Below are positions 6,194-7,921 of a DNA stretch of 7,921 nucleotides, one piece after another. The number at the start of each line of letters is the position of its first letter. The stretch's first letter is position 1. The DNA lies in assembly GCA_003454975.1 (NCBI GenBank), contig DMST01000095.1, positions 1 to 7,921 of the forward strand, written 5' to 3'. A program made the translations under genes and the position numbers. The DNA is from Cytophagales bacterium. GTDB taxonomy: Bacteria; Bacteroidota; Bacteroidia; Cytophagales; Cyclobacteriaceae. Below the pieces are notes generated by a model. It worked only from the letters and a program-made list of their open reading frames with translations. It was not told the DNA's origin and did no database searches.

Positions 6194-6207
6194 GGTCCGT
6201 AAGGACC
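6194..6207. repeat. Hairpin 6 of array (GGTCC-GTAA-GGACC)
   Basis: Perfect five-bp stem with a GTAA loop, the last copy of the array, 17 bp before the ATG of the small ORF at 6225. Confidence 0.6.
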
Positions 6208-6224
6208 GAAATGGAGCTCAGTAA

Positions 6225-6365
6225 ATGATATTAAAACTGCCCATACATTCCATCCTAGAAACGCCTGTGGAGGAAATCACCAACGAATTTCGGATTACTG
6301 AAGGGAGAGTACTGGCTACCAAAAAGAAATTAGGAATCAAATTCTGCGGGCCTCCTACCTTTTAA
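6225..6365 (+). CDS. Possible 46-residue ORF or gene remnant with helix-turn-helix look
   Basis: An ATG directly after an in-frame TAA opens 46 codons ending in TAA at 6363-6365, overlapping the 3' end of the minus-strand nucleotidyltransferase gene by 11 bp. The middle reads EEITNEFRITEGRVLATKKK followed by LGI, the spacing and residue pattern of a helix-turn-helix such as those in recombinase-like or NUMOD-type DNA-binding proteins. It may be a leftover of a mobile-element or regulator gene next to the hairpin array, a genuine small protein, or chance. No ribosome binding site or promoter is visible. Confidence 0.22.
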   Translation: MILKLPIHSILETPVEEITNEFRITEGRVLATKKKLGIKFCGPPTF

Positions 6366-7287
6366 AAAACCGCTTGAAAGGCAAAAACAAAGCCTCATCT
6401 ATTCCGGCGCTCCGCAGTGCCCTCTCAAAATCAGCTTTGAAATCCGAGAACTGAGTGGGCAACCGACTCGCATCGGTCATGTGCTTGGCCTTATCGAAAT
6501 CGATAATCCAGTTCTTATAGTCCGAATGCCGCGAGGTAGGGTGAATCCAATAGCTCCAGCTATCTTGTAAAGTATCGGCATCCTTGACGAGGCCCTCGAA
6601 ATCAAAGGTGAAGAACTTCTCCGCTTTCTTAGCAGGCAGCATTTCCATGTTGCATTCCTTCACCAAAGCCATCATCATTTCTTCCTTGGCAGCCTCGGTA
6701 AAGGCCGGATGTTTGACCAGATGCATCAGGTCGAACAAGTCCTTGAACCGGGCCCGGACCAAGGTCTGGTGTATCTTCCAGGAAACCTGTAGGCTGAGTG
6801 GTACGGTGCGTGGAATGGTAAACCCACTGCCCCAAATGGGACTGAAGATCAACGGAATGGTGGGATAAGGCACGTCCAGGTTAAAGGAGATGTCCAGCTC
6901 AAACTCCACTTCTTCGTCCTCTATCCAACAGAGAATGTCGGTACTAACGGTCGGGAAATCATCGAACATGGCGTAGTCCATGCTGCGCCAGAACTGGTTT
7001 TCGCGGAAGCTCCGAAACTTCACGCCGTCGGCGATACCTTCCATTTCGGTGATGGCAATGACCCACCGATCAAACTCCAGCCGGGCTTTCTCTGCCTTCT
7101 CAAACATTTCCAGACACACCCAGTCCAGGTCCCGGGGCCAGCGGAGTGCTGGTTGCTCAAAATACTGACGGGTCACAAAGCTCCCTTTCAGCATGTAGGG
7201 CCCTTCTACCTGGGCCGCCCTTCGCAGGAAGGCTTCCTCGGCCCTTATCTCTTGGGCGTGTATACTAGGAAGTGTGTTGCTCATCAT
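6355..7287 (-). CDS. AbiEii-like nucleotidyltransferase
   Basis: A 310-residue cytoplasmic protein of the nucleotidyltransferase AbiEii/AbiGii toxin type (DNA polymerase beta fold). The family signature is visible in order: LKGSFVTRQYF (33-43) with the G-S pair G35-S36; RWPRDLDWV (49-57) with the two metal-binding aspartates D53 and D55; a third acidic strand EFELDISF (128-135) with D132; and the C-terminal KIHQTLVRARFKDLFDL (171-187), matching the K...R..KDlyDL helix. Characterised relatives transfer nucleotides to a target (for example to tRNA 3' ends in MenT) and arrest growth, often in phage defence; housekeeping members also exist. All catalytic residues are present. The length is normal for the family. 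It lies three bases downstream of an unrecognised gene and is probably co-translated with it. Tandem ATG codons (7287 and 7284) leave the exact start open by one codon. Confidence 0.82.
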   Translation of the reverse strand: MMSNTLPSIHAQEIRAEEAFLRRAAQVEGPYMLKGSFVTRQYFEQPALRWPRDLDWVCLEMFEKAEKARLEFDRWVIAITEMEGIADGVKFRSFRENQFWRSMDYAMFDDFPTVSTDILCWIEDEEVEFELDISFNLDVPYPTIPLIFSPIWGSGFTIPRTVPLSLQVSWKIHQTLVRARFKDLFDLMHLVKHPAFTEAAKEEMMMALVKECNMEMLPAKKAEKFFTFDFEGLVKDADTLQDSWSYWIHPTSRHSDYKNWIIDFDKAKHMTDASRLPTQFSDFKADFERALRSAGIDEALFLPFKRFFKR

Positions 7288-7290
7288 CGA

Positions 7291-7866
7291 TTAATGGGTC
7301 CAACCTGCATCCAAATCTACATTATCATCAAATACGCAGTACTCAAAACGGTCCTTGTCCACTTCTATGGATTGCCTTGTCAGGCACTCTTTGAACTGAG
7401 CCACTTGCGCCTGAAATTCCGTTGGGGTGCCATACACACGCAGCGTGAGGAAACGCCGCTGGGTGTCGGTACTCAGGCCATTTTTGGACAGGTGCACTTG
7501 AAATGCTTCACAGCAAGGTTGAGCCCGGTCTATCTCCGATAGCAGGATTTTACCGTGCCATTCAAAGTAGTTTTGGGACGTGTTTTCAAACCGAATTGCA
7601 TATTCCACGGGTACCTCCAGCTTCACGCGTGTGATGTCGAATCCGGCCTGCTGAAACTGCTGCGATAGCTGCTGGCAATGGCTAAGTGCTGCCTCCAAGG
7701 ACGCAAAATGCGATTCTTCGCTGAGCATGGGCTGGGTTTGGGTCTGCCCTTTGTCCAGCTCTATGACCAACGCCTTGGTTCCCAATCTTTCGCATAGCGC
7801 TTGGAAGGGGGCTAGCCGGTCCACTGCCAAAGGCGTGGTAGATAGGTGCAGCTCGAAGGGAATCAT
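7291..7866 (-). CDS. Conserved-looking protein of unknown function, partner of AbiEii-like gene
   Basis: I do not recognise a named family for this 191-residue cytoplasmic protein. It appears to consist of two similar halves, each with strand (FELH at 4-7; FEWH at 101-104), strand (KALVIEL 31-37; RFLTLRV 138-144), helix (ASLEAALSHCQQLSQQF 55-71; TEFQAQVAQFKECL 149-162) and strand (ITRVKLEV 78-85; DRFEYCVFD 172-180). The C-terminus DDNVDLDAGW has the look of a conserved block. There is no signal peptide, membrane segment or helix-turn-helix. Its TAA is three bases before the nucleotidyltransferase ATG, so the two form an operon with this gene first, the position an antitoxin would take. A substrate- or nucleic-acid-handling role is equally possible. 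The frame is open to the window edge without another ATG, so 7866 is the best visible start. Confidence 0.75.
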   Translation of the reverse strand: MIPFELHLSTTPLAVDRLAPFQALCERLGTKALVIELDKGQTQTQPMLSEESHFASLEAALSHCQQLSQQFQQAGFDITRVKLEVPVEYAIRFENTSQNYFEWHGKILLSEIDRAQPCCEAFQVHLSKNGLSTDTQRRFLTLRVYGTPTEFQAQVAQFKECLTRQSIEVDKDRFEYCVFDDNVDLDAGWTH

Positions 7867-7921
7867 GATGGAATATACGAAAGGTGGGGATATTGGCTTA
7901 GACGCCCCCCTTGCCCTGGTC
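7867..7921. other. Upstream region of the nucleotidyltransferase pair, cut by window edge
   Basis: Only 55 bp are visible. Read on the minus strand they hold a G-rich run and then CGTATATTCC just before the ATG; neither is a convincing Bacteroidota promoter. The promoter of the pair may lie outside the window, or these genes may continue an operon from the right. Confidence 0.25.

Larger units (their letters stand above)
5991..6354. other. Convergent intergenic region with hairpin array and small ORF
   Basis: A 364-bp stretch between two gene ends that point at each other. From 6027 to 6207 it holds six short inverted repeats (listed separately). From 6225 onward it holds a 46-codon ORF of doubtful status. 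T-rich runs after the first hairpin (TTTGATTTT and a run of six T ending at 6060) and after the third (TTATTTTTCTTT) could end plus-strand transcripts. The fifth hairpin is followed on the minus strand by ATTTTT and could end the minus-strand nucleotidyltransferase transcript. No promoter is evident. Confidence 0.6.

Noticed and set aside
6027..6207. Regularly spaced repeats that could suggest a CRISPR array
   Set aside because: The repeats are 13-25 bp palindromes of variable length and loop, the spacers are short and uneven, and no cas gene is present.
7153..7542. A 129-codon plus-strand ORF across the junction of the nucleotidyltransferase and its partner
   Set aside because: It is antisense to two well-supported genes and its product has no recognisable domain.

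Overview
This window most likely comes from a member of the Bacteroidota, probably the order Cytophagales. The evidence is indirect. The genes are of moderately high GC (hand counts of sample blocks give about 53-57%), start codons lack Shine-Dalgarno sequences, and one intergenic region carries an array of short GGTCC/GGACC hairpins of a kind I associate with that group. No rRNA, tRNA, insertion sequence or CRISPR array is visible.

Layout from left to right. (1) The 3' part of an RluA-family pseudouridine synthase runs off the left edge (+). (2) A compact toxin-antitoxin-like pair lies on the minus strand at 652-1213. It is visibly more AT-rich than its surroundings, and its toxin meets the synthase tail to tail with overlapping stop codons. 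(3) Two minus-strand genes at 1392-3062 encode an aspartyl/asparaginyl beta-hydroxylase-like 2-oxoglutarate/Fe(II) oxygenase and, upstream of it, a sulfotransferase-like P-loop protein. (4) Divergent from these is a tightly overlapping plus-strand operon at 3182-5990: an aldo/keto reductase, an NhaC-type antiporter and a small cysteine-bearing protein of the TIGR04076 type. (5) A 364-bp convergent intergenic region at 5991-6354 holds six short hairpins with the core GGTCC-N3/4-GGACC, spaced about 30-40 bp apart, followed by a 46-codon ORF of doubtful status. (6) A minus-strand pair at 6355-7866 encodes an AbiEii-like nucleotidyltransferase and, just upstream, an unrecognised 191-residue protein built from two similar halves.

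How the genes may work together. Overlapping stops and starts (TAGTG, then ATGA) make the aldo/keto reductase, antiporter and TIGR04076 genes one transcriptional and probably one functional unit, but no substrate can be read from the sequence. The hydroxylase and sulfotransferase may act in sequence on one substrate (hydroxylation, then sulfation), which is inference from adjacency. The nucleotidyltransferase and its partner are separated by only three bases, like a toxin-antitoxin or conflict-system pair, yet the partner does not look like the usual winged-helix AbiEi antitoxin. That pair and the hairpin array are the most promising places to look for something undescribed.
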